Positions 52,188-60,354 of a stretch of 64,000 nt of DNA are shown one piece after another. The stretch's first letter is position 1. Every line of letters begins with the position of its first letter. Position numbers and translations under genes: made by a program. The notes under the pieces are model-generated. The model did no database searches, was not told where the DNA came from, and was given only the letters and a program-made list of their open reading frames with translations. Origin of the DNA: Intrasporangium flavum (lineage in GTDB: Bacteria; Actinomycetota; Actinomycetes; Actinomycetales; Dermatophilaceae); NCBI RefSeq assembly GCF_001956915.1, contig NZ_MLJO01000022.1:1-64000 (forward strand). Reading direction: 5' to 3'.

Positions 52188-53930
52188 ATGCGCCTGCGCA
52201 CCCTCGTCGCCGCACCCGTCGCCGCCATCGGCGCCGTCGCCCTCGCGAGCACGCTCGTGACCGCGAGCCCGGCCACGGCCGACGACTTCAGCAAGCCCGA
52301 CCGCGGCTTCGCCCCGCCCAACACCGTCCTGGCCGACGCCACGCCGCAGAGCCTCGGGCTCGACCCGACTCCCATCGCCGAGTCCGTCGCGCAGATCCAC
52401 GCCCACGAGCAGCCGGACGCGTCGGGGCACCCGCTCTTCGCCGGCGCGGTCGGGATCATGGGCCACGAGGGGAAGATCGTCCAGCGCGACGCGTCGGGCT
52501 GGGCCCTGCGCTACGCGAACGCGACCACCGAGCTGCCGCGCGAGCAGTGGGTGCCGATGCGCACCGACACGATCTTCGACCTCGCGTCGGTCTCCAAGCT
52601 GTTCACCTCGCTCGCCGTCGTCCAGCTCGTCGAGGAGGGCAAGGTCGCGCTCGAGGAGCCGGTGGCCACCTACCTGCCCGAGTTCGCCGCGAACGGCAAG
52701 CAGTCGGTCACGGTGCGCCAGCTGCTGACCCACACCTCGGGCTTCACCTCGTGGCTGCCGCTGTGGAGCAAGTACCCCGACAAGGCCTCGCGGATCAAGG
52801 CCGTCATGGACCAGCCGCTGACCAACCCACCGGGCAGCACCTACCTCTACAGCGACCTCAACCTCATCACCCTCGGCGTCATGGTCGAGAAGCTGCGCGG
52901 CGCCCCGCTCGACCAGGTCGTCCACGACCGCATCACCGCGCCGCTCGGCATGGAGGACACCGGCTACAACCCGGCCGACAAGGAGCGCACCGCCGCCACC
53001 GAGTACCAGTCGGCGCCGCCCCGTGGCCTCGTGTGGGGCTCGGTGCACGACGAGAACGCGTGGTCGCTCGGCGGCGTCGCGGGCCACGCCGGGGTCTTCT
53101 CGACCGTCGACGACCTCGCCCGGCTCTCGCAGGCCCTGCTCAACGGCGGCACCTACGAAGGGCACCGCATCCTGTCGCGCAAGAGCGTCGAGTCGCTCAT
53201 CACGAACTTCAACGGCGACTTCCCGGGCGACGACCACGGCCTCGGCTTCGAGCTGAACCAGCGGTGGTACATGGACGCCCTGTCGGGTCCGCGCACCGCC
53301 GGCCACACCGGCTACACCGGCACCTCGATCGTCATCGACTTCACGAGCCGCTCGTTCGCGATCCTCCTGACCAACCGGGTCCACCCGTCCCGCAACTGGG
53401 GCTCGGTCAACGGCGCCCGGCGCGAGTGGGCGCACGGGCTCGCGGCGTCGATGGGCATCCGGCCGAAGCACGGCGACACCGCCTGGTTCACCGGGGGCCA
53501 GAACGCGACGACCTCGACGCTGACGACCCAGCCGCTGCCCGTCCCGGCGGCGGGGGCCCGCCTCGGCTTCGACCTGTTCCTCGACACCGAGGAGACCGAC
53601 CTGCTCCACCTCGAACGCTCGACCGACGGCGGCGCCACCTGGACGCCGGTCGCCTTCGAGCTGCGCGACCGCGGCACGACGGTGACGGCCGACGGCGTCG
53701 TGTCCGGCTCGGGCACCCGGCGCTGGGTCCAGGCCCGGGCCGACCTGCCGTCGGGCACCCAGCTCGTGCGGTGGCGGCACGTCACCGACGGCGGCTACCT
53801 CGGGCGCGGCGTCGCCGTCGACGACATCGAGGTCGCCGGCCCGGGCGGCATCCTGCTCGACGGGGAGAAGACGCCCGGCGCGTTGACCCCCGACGGGTGG
53901 GCGCTCCGCGGCCGCGAGACCGTAGCGTAG
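52188..53930 (+). CDS. Secreted serine hydrolase, beta-lactamase/AmiE-like
   Basis: Exported protein of 580 residues. After a signal peptide (to about residue 31, ASPATA) comes a class-C beta-lactamase-type domain: SVSK with Ser 134 and Lys 137, YLYSDLN for the Tyr motif, and GHTGYTG for the third motif. The equivalent gene in the B. subtilis MurNAc cluster (amiE) encodes an N-acetylmuramyl-L-alanine amidase of this family, which strips peptides from MurNAc; the same job is likely here. Residues 430-580 form an extra beta-rich domain (FDLFLDTEETDLLHLERSTDGGATWTPV) that could bind substrate. AAGGAG precedes the ATG. Confidence 0.85.
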   Translation: MRLRTLVAAPVAAIGAVALASTLVTASPATADDFSKPDRGFAPPNTVLADATPQSLGLDPTPIAESVAQIHAHEQPDASGHPLFAGAVGIMGHEGKIVQRDASGWALRYANATTELPREQWVPMRTDTIFDLASVSKLFTSLAVVQLVEEGKVALEEPVATYLPEFAANGKQSVTVRQLLTHTSGFTSWLPLWSKYPDKASRIKAVMDQPLTNPPGSTYLYSDLNLITLGVMVEKLRGAPLDQVVHDRITAPLGMEDTGYNPADKERTAATEYQSAPPRGLVWGSVHDENAWSLGGVAGHAGVFSTVDDLARLSQALLNGGTYEGHRILSRKSVESLITNFNGDFPGDDHGLGFELNQRWYMDALSGPRTAGHTGYTGTSIVIDFTSRSFAILLTNRVHPSRNWGSVNGARREWAHGLAASMGIRPKHGDTAWFTGGQNATTSTLTTQPLPVPAAGARLGFDLFLDTEETDLLHLERSTDGGATWTPVAFELRDRGTTVTADGVVSGSGTRRWVQARADLPSGTQLVRWRHVTDGGYLGRGVAVDDIEVAGPGGILLDGEKTPGALTPDGWALRGRETVA

Positions 53931-53934
53931 GCCC

Positions 53935-54849
53935 ATGCCGAGGACCGAGGACCGAGCCGGGGACGGCGCCGCACACCAGCCCGGACGGCCGGCCGGCGCC
54001 CCCCTGCTCATCCGCCTGCGGGGCATCCGCCCGTCGCTGTCACCCGCCGAGGACCGCGTCGCCGAGATCGTGCTCGCCGACGCGCGTCGGGCGGCGGGGC
54101 TGACGATCAGCGAGCTCGCGAGCGCGGCGAGCACGTCCGAGACGACCGTCCTGCGCTTCTGCCGGCGGCTCGGGCTGCCGGGCTACCCGCAGCTGCGGCT
54201 GGCCCTCGCCGAGGAGTCGGCCCAGCCGCGCAGCCTCTCGCGTGGCGACACCGACATCAGCGCGAGCGACACCGTCGACGACATCATCGCCAAGGTGGCC
54301 TTCACCGACGCGAGCGCCGTCGAGGAGACGGCCCAGGGCCTGGACCGCGACGCGCTGACGGCGGCCGCCGCTGCCATCGCCCGGGCCGGCCGCGTCGACG
54401 TCTACGGCATCGGCGCGTCGGCGATCGTCGGCACCGACCTGCAGCAGAAGCTGCACCGCATCGGCGTTGTCGCCTTCGCCTGGAACGACCCGCACATCGC
54501 CCTGACGAGCGCGACGCTGCTGCGCAAGGGCGACGTCGCCGTCGGCATCTCCCACTCGGGCACGACGGCCGAGACGATCGAGGCGCTCGCGGCCGCCCGC
54601 TCGAACGGGGCGACGACGGTCGCGATCACCAACTTCCCCGTGTCGCGGCTCGCGGAGGGCGCCGACATCATCCTCGCCACGGCCGCCCGCGAGACGAGCC
54701 TGCGCTCGGGCGCGACGGCGAGCCGCATCGCGGCCCTGACGGTCGTCGACTGCCTCTACATCGCGGTGGCCCAGCGCAACCTGCGCAAGGCCCGCAAGGC
54801 CGTGGCCGAGACCCGCGAGGCCGTCGCGGGCCACCACCTGCCCGACTGA
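53935..54849 (+). CDS. MurR/RpiR-family transcriptional regulator
   Basis: Regulator of 304 residues. An N-terminal HTH_6 domain (residues 25-100: LSPAEDRVAEIVLADARRAAGLTISELASAASTSETTVLRFCRRLGLPGYPQLRLAL) is followed by a SIS sugar-binding domain (about 130-270: VDVYGIGASAIVGTDLQQKLHRIG, GISHSGTTAETIEAL). SIS domains of this family sense sugar phosphates such as MurNAc-6-P. It ends the nagZ operon and is followed by a terminator and the murQ promoter, so it likely controls both halves of the cluster. Confidence 0.92.
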   Translation: MPRTEDRAGDGAAHQPGRPAGAPLLIRLRGIRPSLSPAEDRVAEIVLADARRAAGLTISELASAASTSETTVLRFCRRLGLPGYPQLRLALAEESAQPRSLSRGDTDISASDTVDDIIAKVAFTDASAVEETAQGLDRDALTAAAAAIARAGRVDVYGIGASAIVGTDLQQKLHRIGVVAFAWNDPHIALTSATLLRKGDVAVGISHSGTTAETIEALAAARSNGATTVAITNFPVSRLAEGADIILATAARETSLRSGATASRIAALTVVDCLYIAVAQRNLRKARKAVAETREAVAGHHLPD

Positions 54850-54874
54850 CGCGCGCCCGCGCGGCGGTCGGGCA

Positions 54875-54894
54875 GGTGGGGCCTCGGCCCCACC
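54875..54894 (+). terminator. Terminator hairpin after the MurR-type gene
   Basis: GGTGGGGC-CTCG-GCCCCACC is a perfect 8-bp stem with a tetraloop 25 nt after the stop codon. Confidence 0.75.
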
Positions 54895-54922
54895 GTGACC
54901 CGAATGTTACTCATTTACACCA

Positions 54923-54951
54923 TTGACGCTCATGGCGTAGGAAACTAACCT
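54923..54951 (+). promoter_or_regulatory. Promoter of murQ, probably giving a leaderless mRNA
   Basis: TTGACG at 54923 and TAACCT at 54946 are 17 nt apart. The -10 ends 7 nt before the GTG at 54959, so transcription should begin at or next to the start codon. The region from 54903 to 54925 is AT-rich and a likely regulator site. Confidence 0.65.
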
Positions 54952-54958
54952 CGCCACC

Positions 54959-55891
54959 GTGAGCAGCGAGGTGACCGTGGACGCCCCCACCGAGGAGCGC
55001 CATCCGGGGACGACGTCCATCGACACCGATTCCTCGCTCGGCGTCCTGCGGGCCCTCAACGCCGAGGACGCCACGGTGCCCGGTGCCGTCGCCGCGGTGC
55101 TTCCCGAGCTCGCCCTCCTCGTCGACCGCGCCGTCGACTCGCTGCGCGCCGGCGGGTCGGTCCACTACTTCGGCGCCGGCACCTCCGGCCGCCTCGCCGT
55201 CCTCGACGCCGCGGAGCTGCGCCCCACCTTCAACGCTCCCGAGGGCCTCGTCGTGGCCCACCACGCCGGCGGCCCGGCCGCACTGCTGCAGGCCGTCGAG
55301 AACGTCGAGGACGACGCCGAGCTCGGCCGCGCGGAGGCGAACGTCCTGCGCCGCGGCGACATCGCCATCGGGCTCACCGCGTCGGGCCGCACGCCCTTCG
55401 TCCGCGGTGCGCTCGAGCGGGCCCGCGAGCTCGGGGCCACCACCGCGCTCGTCACCGCCAACCCGCACGCCGAGCTCGCGACCCTCGCCGACCACGTGCT
55501 CGCCGCCCGCACCGGGCCCGAGGCGCTCACCGGCTCGACGCGCCTCAAGGCCGGCACCGCCCAAAAGCTCGTCCTCAACTCGTTCTCGACGGCGCTGATG
55601 ATCCGCCTCGGCCGCACGTGGTCCAACCTCATGGTCGACGTCGTGGCGACCAACGCCAAGCTGCGCGGACGCGTCGTACGCATCCTCCAGGAGGCCACCG
55701 GCGCCGACGCGGACGCGGCCCGCCTCGCCCTCGACGCCGCGGGTGGCGAGCTCAAGCCGGCCCTGCTGTCGATGCTCGCGCACGTCGACGCCACCACGGC
55801 CCGCGACGCCCTCGAGGACCACGAGGGCTCGGTCGCCCGAGCCCTCGTCTCCCTCACCAGCCCGGCGCCCCACCCCGTGACCACGCAGTGA
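54959..55891 (+). CDS. murQ: N-acetylmuramic acid 6-phosphate etherase (MurQ)
   Basis: Cytoplasmic SIS-domain enzyme of 310 residues that splits MurNAc-6-P into GlcNAc-6-P and D-lactate. The signature is HYFGAGTSGRLAVLDAAELRPTF, with the catalytic Glu at residue 86; the second motif region is LLQAVENVEDDAELG. IGLTASGRTPFV and LTGSTRLKAGTAQKLVLNSFSTALMIRLGRTWSNLMVDV complete the family pattern. It begins with GTG and has no leader. It is the first gene of the uptake half of the salvage cluster. Confidence 0.95.
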   Translation: MSSEVTVDAPTEERHPGTTSIDTDSSLGVLRALNAEDATVPGAVAAVLPELALLVDRAVDSLRAGGSVHYFGAGTSGRLAVLDAAELRPTFNAPEGLVVAHHAGGPAALLQAVENVEDDAELGRAEANVLRRGDIAIGLTASGRTPFVRGALERARELGATTALVTANPHAELATLADHVLAARTGPEALTGSTRLKAGTAQKLVLNSFSTALMIRLGRTWSNLMVDVVATNAKLRGRVVRILQEATGADADAARLALDAAGGELKPALLSMLAHVDATTARDALEDHEGSVARALVSLTSPAPHPVTTQ

Positions 55892-55994
55892 CGACCCCGT
55901 GACCCCAGCAGTGACGACGCAGTTGACCGCAGACCCGACGCCCACCACCCCGCCCAGCACCCCGACCAGCAGGGACACCCCGACAGGAGCACCC

Positions 55995-57314
55995 ATGACC
56001 CCCGCCCTCCCCCGCACCGGCCCGTCGCGGCACCGCCGCCGCACCGTCCTGGCGCTCGCCGCCCTCTCCGGCGCCCTCCTCGTCGGGGCGTGCTCGCCCT
56101 CCTCCAGCGGCTCGGGCTCGGGTGGCGACGACGGCAAGGTGACGCTCACCGTGTGGTCCTGGCGCGTCGAGGACGAGGCCGCCTACAAGAAGATCTTCGC
56201 GGCGTACGAGAAGGCCCACCCGGGCGTCACCGTCGACTTCAAGGCGTTCAAGGCCACCGAGTACAACAAGATCCTCGCCACCGGGCTCGCCGGCTCGAAC
56301 GGCCCGGACGTGCCGCAGGTCCGCTCCTACGGCCAGCTGCAGACGACCGTCGCCAGCAAGTCGCTGCTGCCGCTGGACGGCAAGGTCGACCTCACCGGCT
56401 GGGACGCGAACGTCGTCGCGAGCGCCAAGGGCAAGGAGGACGGCAAGACCTACTCCGTCCCGCTCGCCCGCCAGACGGTGCAGATGTTCTACAACCAGGG
56501 ACTCTTCGACAAGAACGGCCTCAAGGCCCCGACCACGTGGCAGGAGTTCGTCGCCGCCAACGACAAGCTCCTCGCGGCCGGTGTCACGCCGATCGCCGTC
56601 GGCGCCAAGGACGACTGGACGCTGCCGATCGTCCACGAGGTGCTCGCGGCGCCCCGCTTCGGCGGCAAGGCCTTCCAGCAGGAGGTCCTGAGCGGCAAGA
56701 AGTCCTTCACCGACCCCGACTGGGTGGCTTCGGTCAAGGTCGTCGGCGACCTCGCCAAGTACATGCCCAAGAACGTCACCGGCGTCGCCGCCACCGACGC
56801 CCAGACCCTCTTCTCGGCCGAGAAGGCCGCGATGATCCCGGGCGGCTCCTTCGACCTCGGCGTCCTCGAGAAGGCCAACCCGAACGTCAAGATCGGCGTC
56901 TTCCAGGTGCCGCCGCCGCCCGGCTCGCCGAGCGGGTCCGCGGCCACGACGGCAGGATGGGCCGATGGCAACTTCGCCGTCTCGGCCAGGTCGAAGCACC
57001 CGAACGAGGCCACCGAGCTCGTCAAGTGGATGACCTCCAAGGACTTCGGGCAGATGGTCACCGACGACATCAAGCAGATCTCGGCCGTGCCGGGCGTCAA
57101 CCCGTCCGACCCGCTGCTCAAGCAGATGAGCGACAACTACACGAACACCGGCTCGCCCTACCTGCTGCTCACCGACTTCCGCTACGGCTCGCCGTCGGGC
57201 ACCGACGTCTTCGGCAAGGCCCTGCAGGAGCTGCTCCTCGGGTCCAAGGACGCCACGGCCGTCAGCTCCGAGCTCGACTCCGGCGTCAAGACCTGGTTCA
57301 AGCCGAGCGCCTGA
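55995..57314 (+). CDS. Sugar ABC transporter substrate-binding lipoprotein
   Basis: Binding protein of 439 residues of the family-1 (maltose-type) class. The signal ends in a lipobox (LLVGACSPS, Cys near residue 33). The body shows VTLTVWSWRVEDEAAYKKIFAAYEKAHPGV, then FYNQGLFDKNGLKAPTTWQEFVAANDKLLAAG and AAMIPGGSFDLGVL. From its position after murQ its ligand is most likely MurNAc or a muropeptide sugar. ATG 55995 follows AGGAG. A strong hairpin separates it from the permease genes. Confidence 0.9.
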   Translation: MTPALPRTGPSRHRRRTVLALAALSGALLVGACSPSSSGSGSGGDDGKVTLTVWSWRVEDEAAYKKIFAAYEKAHPGVTVDFKAFKATEYNKILATGLAGSNGPDVPQVRSYGQLQTTVASKSLLPLDGKVDLTGWDANVVASAKGKEDGKTYSVPLARQTVQMFYNQGLFDKNGLKAPTTWQEFVAANDKLLAAGVTPIAVGAKDDWTLPIVHEVLAAPRFGGKAFQQEVLSGKKSFTDPDWVASVKVVGDLAKYMPKNVTGVAATDAQTLFSAEKAAMIPGGSFDLGVLEKANPNVKIGVFQVPPPPGSPSGSAATTAGWADGNFAVSARSKHPNEATELVKWMTSKDFGQMVTDDIKQISAVPGVNPSDPLLKQMSDNYTNTGSPYLLLTDFRYGSPSGTDVFGKALQELLLGSKDATAVSSELDSGVKTWFKPSA

Positions 57315-57352
57315 GCGCCCACCCCGGCCTCCACCTGAACCAGCCCCGCACC

Positions 57353-57389
57353 ACCGTCCGGCCGGCACCCCACCCGCCGGCCGGACGGT
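57353..57389 (+). terminator. Intra-operon hairpin between binding protein and permeases
   Basis: A perfect 14-bp stem (57353-57366 with 57376-57389) and 9-nt loop lie 39 nt after the binding-protein stop and 64 nt before the permease ATG. Such hairpins allow partial termination or protect the upstream mRNA, giving more binding protein than permease. Confidence 0.75.
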
Positions 57390-57453
57390 ACCTCCACCGT
57401 CTGGCCCCGCACCACCCGCCGCACCCCGTCCCGACCCCCACGAGGAGGTCCTC

Positions 57454-58353
57454 ATGAGGCGTCGCACCGGACTGCTGTTCCTCACCCCCGCCCTCGCGCT
57501 GTTCACCGTCTTCGTGCTCTACCCGATGCTGACGGCGTTCTCCTACGCCTTCTTCGACTGGGAGGGCACGGCGCGCGGCGCCTTCGCCGGCGTCGACAAC
57601 TTCGTCACGCTCTTCACGCGGGCCCCGTTCACGACCGACCTGCCCCGGGCCCTGCTGCACAACGTGCTCTTCTTCGTCGGCACGATGCTCATCCAGAACA
57701 CCATCGGGCTCAGCGTCGCCTACCTGCTGCACACGCGTCCGCGCACGCGCCGGATGCTGCAGACGCTGTACGCGATGCCCTACCTCGTGAGCCCGATCGT
57801 CATCGGCTACCTCTGGACGCTGCTCCTGTCGCCGACCTTCGGGCCGGTCAACACGCTGCTGACCAACATCGGCCTCGAGTCGTGGGCGCTGCCGTGGCTC
57901 GGCGACCCGAAGACCGCCCTCTGGGTCGTCATCCTCGTCAGCGTCTGGCAGTGGATCGGCTTCCCGGTCCTGCTCTACGGCGCCGCCCTCGGTGGCGTCC
58001 CGGAGGAGCTGACCGAGGCCGCTCGCGTCGACGGCGCCTCGCACCGCCAGGCCTTCTTCCGCATCACGCTGCCGCTGCTCGTGCCCGCCATCGGCACGGT
58101 GTCGGTGCTGACGTTCATCTTCGCGATGGAGGCCTTCGCCCTGCCGTACGCGTTCGGCGGTTCCACCGGAAACCCTGCGGGCGCAACGGACTTCGTGTCA
58201 CTGCTCTTCTACCGCACCGCCTTCGACTCCGGCGCCACCGACGCGATCGGCAGCTCCTCGGCCCTCGCGACGGTGCTGTTCGTCATCATCTTCGGCGGGG
58301 CGTACGCGGCCACTGCCGTGCTCCGCCGGCACGAGCGGAGGATCACCGCATGA
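57454..58353 (+). CDS. Sugar ABC transporter permease 1 (MalF-type)
   Basis: Integral-membrane protein of 299 residues with six spans. The first is GLLFLTPALALFTVFVLYPMLTAFSYAFF. The EAA loop is EELTEAARVDGASHRQAFFRITLPLLVPAI, near residue 190, which contacts the ATPase. The stop overlaps the next permease start (ATGA). GAGGAGG precedes the ATG. No ATPase gene is present in the cluster, so a shared MsiK-type ATPase encoded elsewhere is expected, as in other actinobacteria. Confidence 0.92.
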   Translation: MRRRTGLLFLTPALALFTVFVLYPMLTAFSYAFFDWEGTARGAFAGVDNFVTLFTRAPFTTDLPRALLHNVLFFVGTMLIQNTIGLSVAYLLHTRPRTRRMLQTLYAMPYLVSPIVIGYLWTLLLSPTFGPVNTLLTNIGLESWALPWLGDPKTALWVVILVSVWQWIGFPVLLYGAALGGVPEELTEAARVDGASHRQAFFRITLPLLVPAIGTVSVLTFIFAMEAFALPYAFGGSTGNPAGATDFVSLLFYRTAFDSGATDAIGSSSALATVLFVIIFGGAYAATAVLRRHERRITA

Positions 58354-59270
58354 CCACGGCCGTCGTCACCACCGAGTCGTCCGACGCGCCGGCCCGCGAG
58401 TCCCTCCGGCGAACGTCGCCGCGCCCCGGCCGAGGCCGCCCGTCGGGCACCGGCCGCGCCGTCGGCGGCGCGGGAGCGAGCATCCTGCTCTGGGGCTACG
58501 CCGCGCTCGCCCTCGTGCCGCTGCTGCTCATGGTGAGCAACTCGTTCCGCTCCAACTCCGACCTCATCACCGACCCCCTCGGCCTGCCCTCCCCGCCGAC
58601 GACGGCCAGCTACGTCGAGGCGTGGACCACGGGCAACTTCGCGACGTACTTCGGCAACTCACTGGCTGTCACGGTCGGGGCCGTCGTCATCTCGACGGCG
58701 GTGTCGACGATGGCGGCCTACGCCCTCGCGCGCGGCCGCTCCCGGGTGTTCCGGTGGTTCGAGTCGCTCTTCCTGTCCGGCCTCATGCTGCCGATCCACC
58801 TGGCGATCCTGCCGATCTTCTACCTCTTCGACGGCCTCGGCCTCATCGACTCCCGTTTCGGCCTGTCCCTCATGTACGCGGCGTCAGGCGTGCCGTTCTC
58901 GATCTTCGTGCTCACGACGTTCTTCCGGCAGCTGCCCGCCGAGCTCGAGGAGGCGGCGGCGCTCGACGGCGCGAACCAGTGGCAGACCTTCTGGCGGATC
59001 ATGGTGCCCCTCGTGCGCCCGGCCGTGGCCACCGTGGCGGTGTTCCGGTTCGTGCCGATCTGGAACGACTTCCTCTTCCCGCTCGTGCTCCTGCGCCGCG
59101 ACGACAAGTACACGCTGCCCGTCGGCCTCACGAGCTTCTTCGGCGAGAACGCGACGAACTACTCCGCCGTCTTCGCCGGCCTCGTCATCACGACGATCCC
59201 GCTCATCCTGCTCTTCCTCGTGGCCACGAAGCAGATCGTGGCGGGCTTGACCGCCGGCATGGCGAAGTGA
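58350..59270 (+). CDS. Sugar ABC transporter permease 2 (MalG-type)
   Basis: Integral-membrane protein of 306 residues with a 40-residue cytoplasmic N-terminus and six spans. The EAA loop is LEEAAALDGANQWQTFWRIMVPLVRPAV, near residue 200. LVSNSFRSNSDL-like sequence after span 1 is typical of MalG-type partners. It forms the heterodimeric channel with permease 1, to which it is coupled by a 4-nt overlap. Confidence 0.92.
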   Translation: MTTAVVTTESSDAPARESLRRTSPRPGRGRPSGTGRAVGGAGASILLWGYAALALVPLLLMVSNSFRSNSDLITDPLGLPSPPTTASYVEAWTTGNFATYFGNSLAVTVGAVVISTAVSTMAAYALARGRSRVFRWFESLFLSGLMLPIHLAILPIFYLFDGLGLIDSRFGLSLMYAASGVPFSIFVLTTFFRQLPAELEEAAALDGANQWQTFWRIMVPLVRPAVATVAVFRFVPIWNDFLFPLVLLRRDDKYTLPVGLTSFFGENATNYSAVFAGLVITTIPLILLFLVATKQIVAGLTAGMAK

Positions 59271-59283
59271 TCGGCTCGCCTGC

Positions 59284-60273
59284 GTGGCGGGTGCGAGCAG
59301 GGGTCCTGGCGGTGCCGTGCTGAGGCGCGTCGTGGCCGTCGATGTCGGGGGGTCGGGGCTGCGGCTCACCTGCGTCGACGCGTCGGGGCCCGCGGACGGG
59401 CCGCTGACCGTCCGCACGGCCGACGGGGTTCGCTTGGGCGCCAACGGGATCGACGTGCCGGCCCTCGTGGCGTCGGCGCGCTCGCTGCTCCCCGACGCCG
59501 ACCTGTCCGACGCCGCCGTCGTGTGGTCGATGCGCGGGCTGCTCTTCCTCGCCGACCGCGACGCCGTGCTCGACGCCGTCGCGTCGGGCCTGCGGGCCCG
59601 GCACACGGTCGTCGTCAGCGACGCCGTCGCCAACCTCGTCGGTGCCCTCGGCGGCGTCCGACCCGGCGCGGTCGTGGCGGCCGGCACGGGGGCCGTCGCC
59701 TTCGGCACCGACTTCGGCACGCGATGGAACCGCGTCGACGGGTGGGGCCACGTGCTCGGCGACGCCGGGTCGGCCGCGTCGGTCGGCCTCGAGGGCCTGC
59801 GGGCCGCGCTGCGCGCGCTCGACGGGCTGCCGGGTGGCTCGCCCGAACTGCTCGACGCGGCCACCGAGCTGCTCGGTGACCCCGCCGGGTGGCCGCGCCT
59901 CGTCATGACGGGGGCCGACGCCCCCGAACGCCTCGCGTCGGTGGCCCCGCTCGTCACGGCGGCCGCCGGCACCGACGCCGTGGCGGCGCGGGTGTGCGCC
60001 GACGCCGGCCGGTCGCTCGCCCAGTCGCTCGTCGCGGCGGCCTCCGGGCTCGCCGACCCGACGCTCGTCGCCTCCGGCGGCCTGCTGAGCGCACCCGAGG
60101 TGTCCGGCGCCCTCGACGCGGAGCTCGCGGCGCGCGGTCTGGCGCGCACGCCGGCCCGCGGCGGCGCCCTGCACGGGGCCCTCGCCCTCGGGCGGCTGCT
60201 GGCCGCGACGGGGCGCGTCCCCGAGCACCCGGCCTACCTCCTGCAGCGGCCGCGTCAGTTCTCGGGCAGCTGA
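59284..60273 (+). CDS. BadF/BcrA-type sugar kinase (MurNAc/GlcNAc kinase candidate)
   Basis: ASKHA-fold kinase of 329 residues. The phosphate-1 loop is VVAVDVGGSGLRLTC, the second loop VVAAGTGAVAFGTDF, followed by GWGHVLGDAGSAASVGLEGLRAAL, typical of the BadF/BadG/BcrA group that includes GlcNAc kinases and the clostridial murein-sugar kinase MurK. In this cluster it would phosphorylate imported MurNAc (and GlcNAc) to the 6-phosphates used by MurQ and downstream enzymes. GTG 59284 opens the frame; GTG 59317, just before the kinase fold, is an equally good start. It is the last gene before a terminator. Confidence 0.85.
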   Translation: MAGASRGPGGAVLRRVVAVDVGGSGLRLTCVDASGPADGPLTVRTADGVRLGANGIDVPALVASARSLLPDADLSDAAVVWSMRGLLFLADRDAVLDAVASGLRARHTVVVSDAVANLVGALGGVRPGAVVAAGTGAVAFGTDFGTRWNRVDGWGHVLGDAGSAASVGLEGLRAALRALDGLPGGSPELLDAATELLGDPAGWPRLVMTGADAPERLASVAPLVTAAAGTDAVAARVCADAGRSLAQSLVAAASGLADPTLVASGGLLSAPEVSGALDAELAARGLARTPARGGALHGALALGRLLAATGRVPEHPAYLLQRPRQFSGS

Positions 60274-60288
60274 GGAGGCAGGCCGGGC

Positions 60289-60324
60289 GGTCGAGCGGCC
60301 GGCCGGGAGGGCGGCCGCTCGACC
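60289..60324 (+). terminator. Terminator of the murQ operon
   Basis: GGTCGAGCGGCC (60289-60300) pairs perfectly with GGCCGCTCGACC (60313-60324) over a 12-nt GC-rich loop, 15 nt after the kinase stop. Confidence 0.8.
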
Positions 60325-60354
60325 CCCGATGGAGGGTCCTGCGGGCGGGGCAGG

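Noticed and set aside
52188..53930. Beta-lactamase resistance gene
   Set aside because: The SVSK fold is shared with amidases and esterases; its place between namZ and the MurR-type gene fits AmiE.
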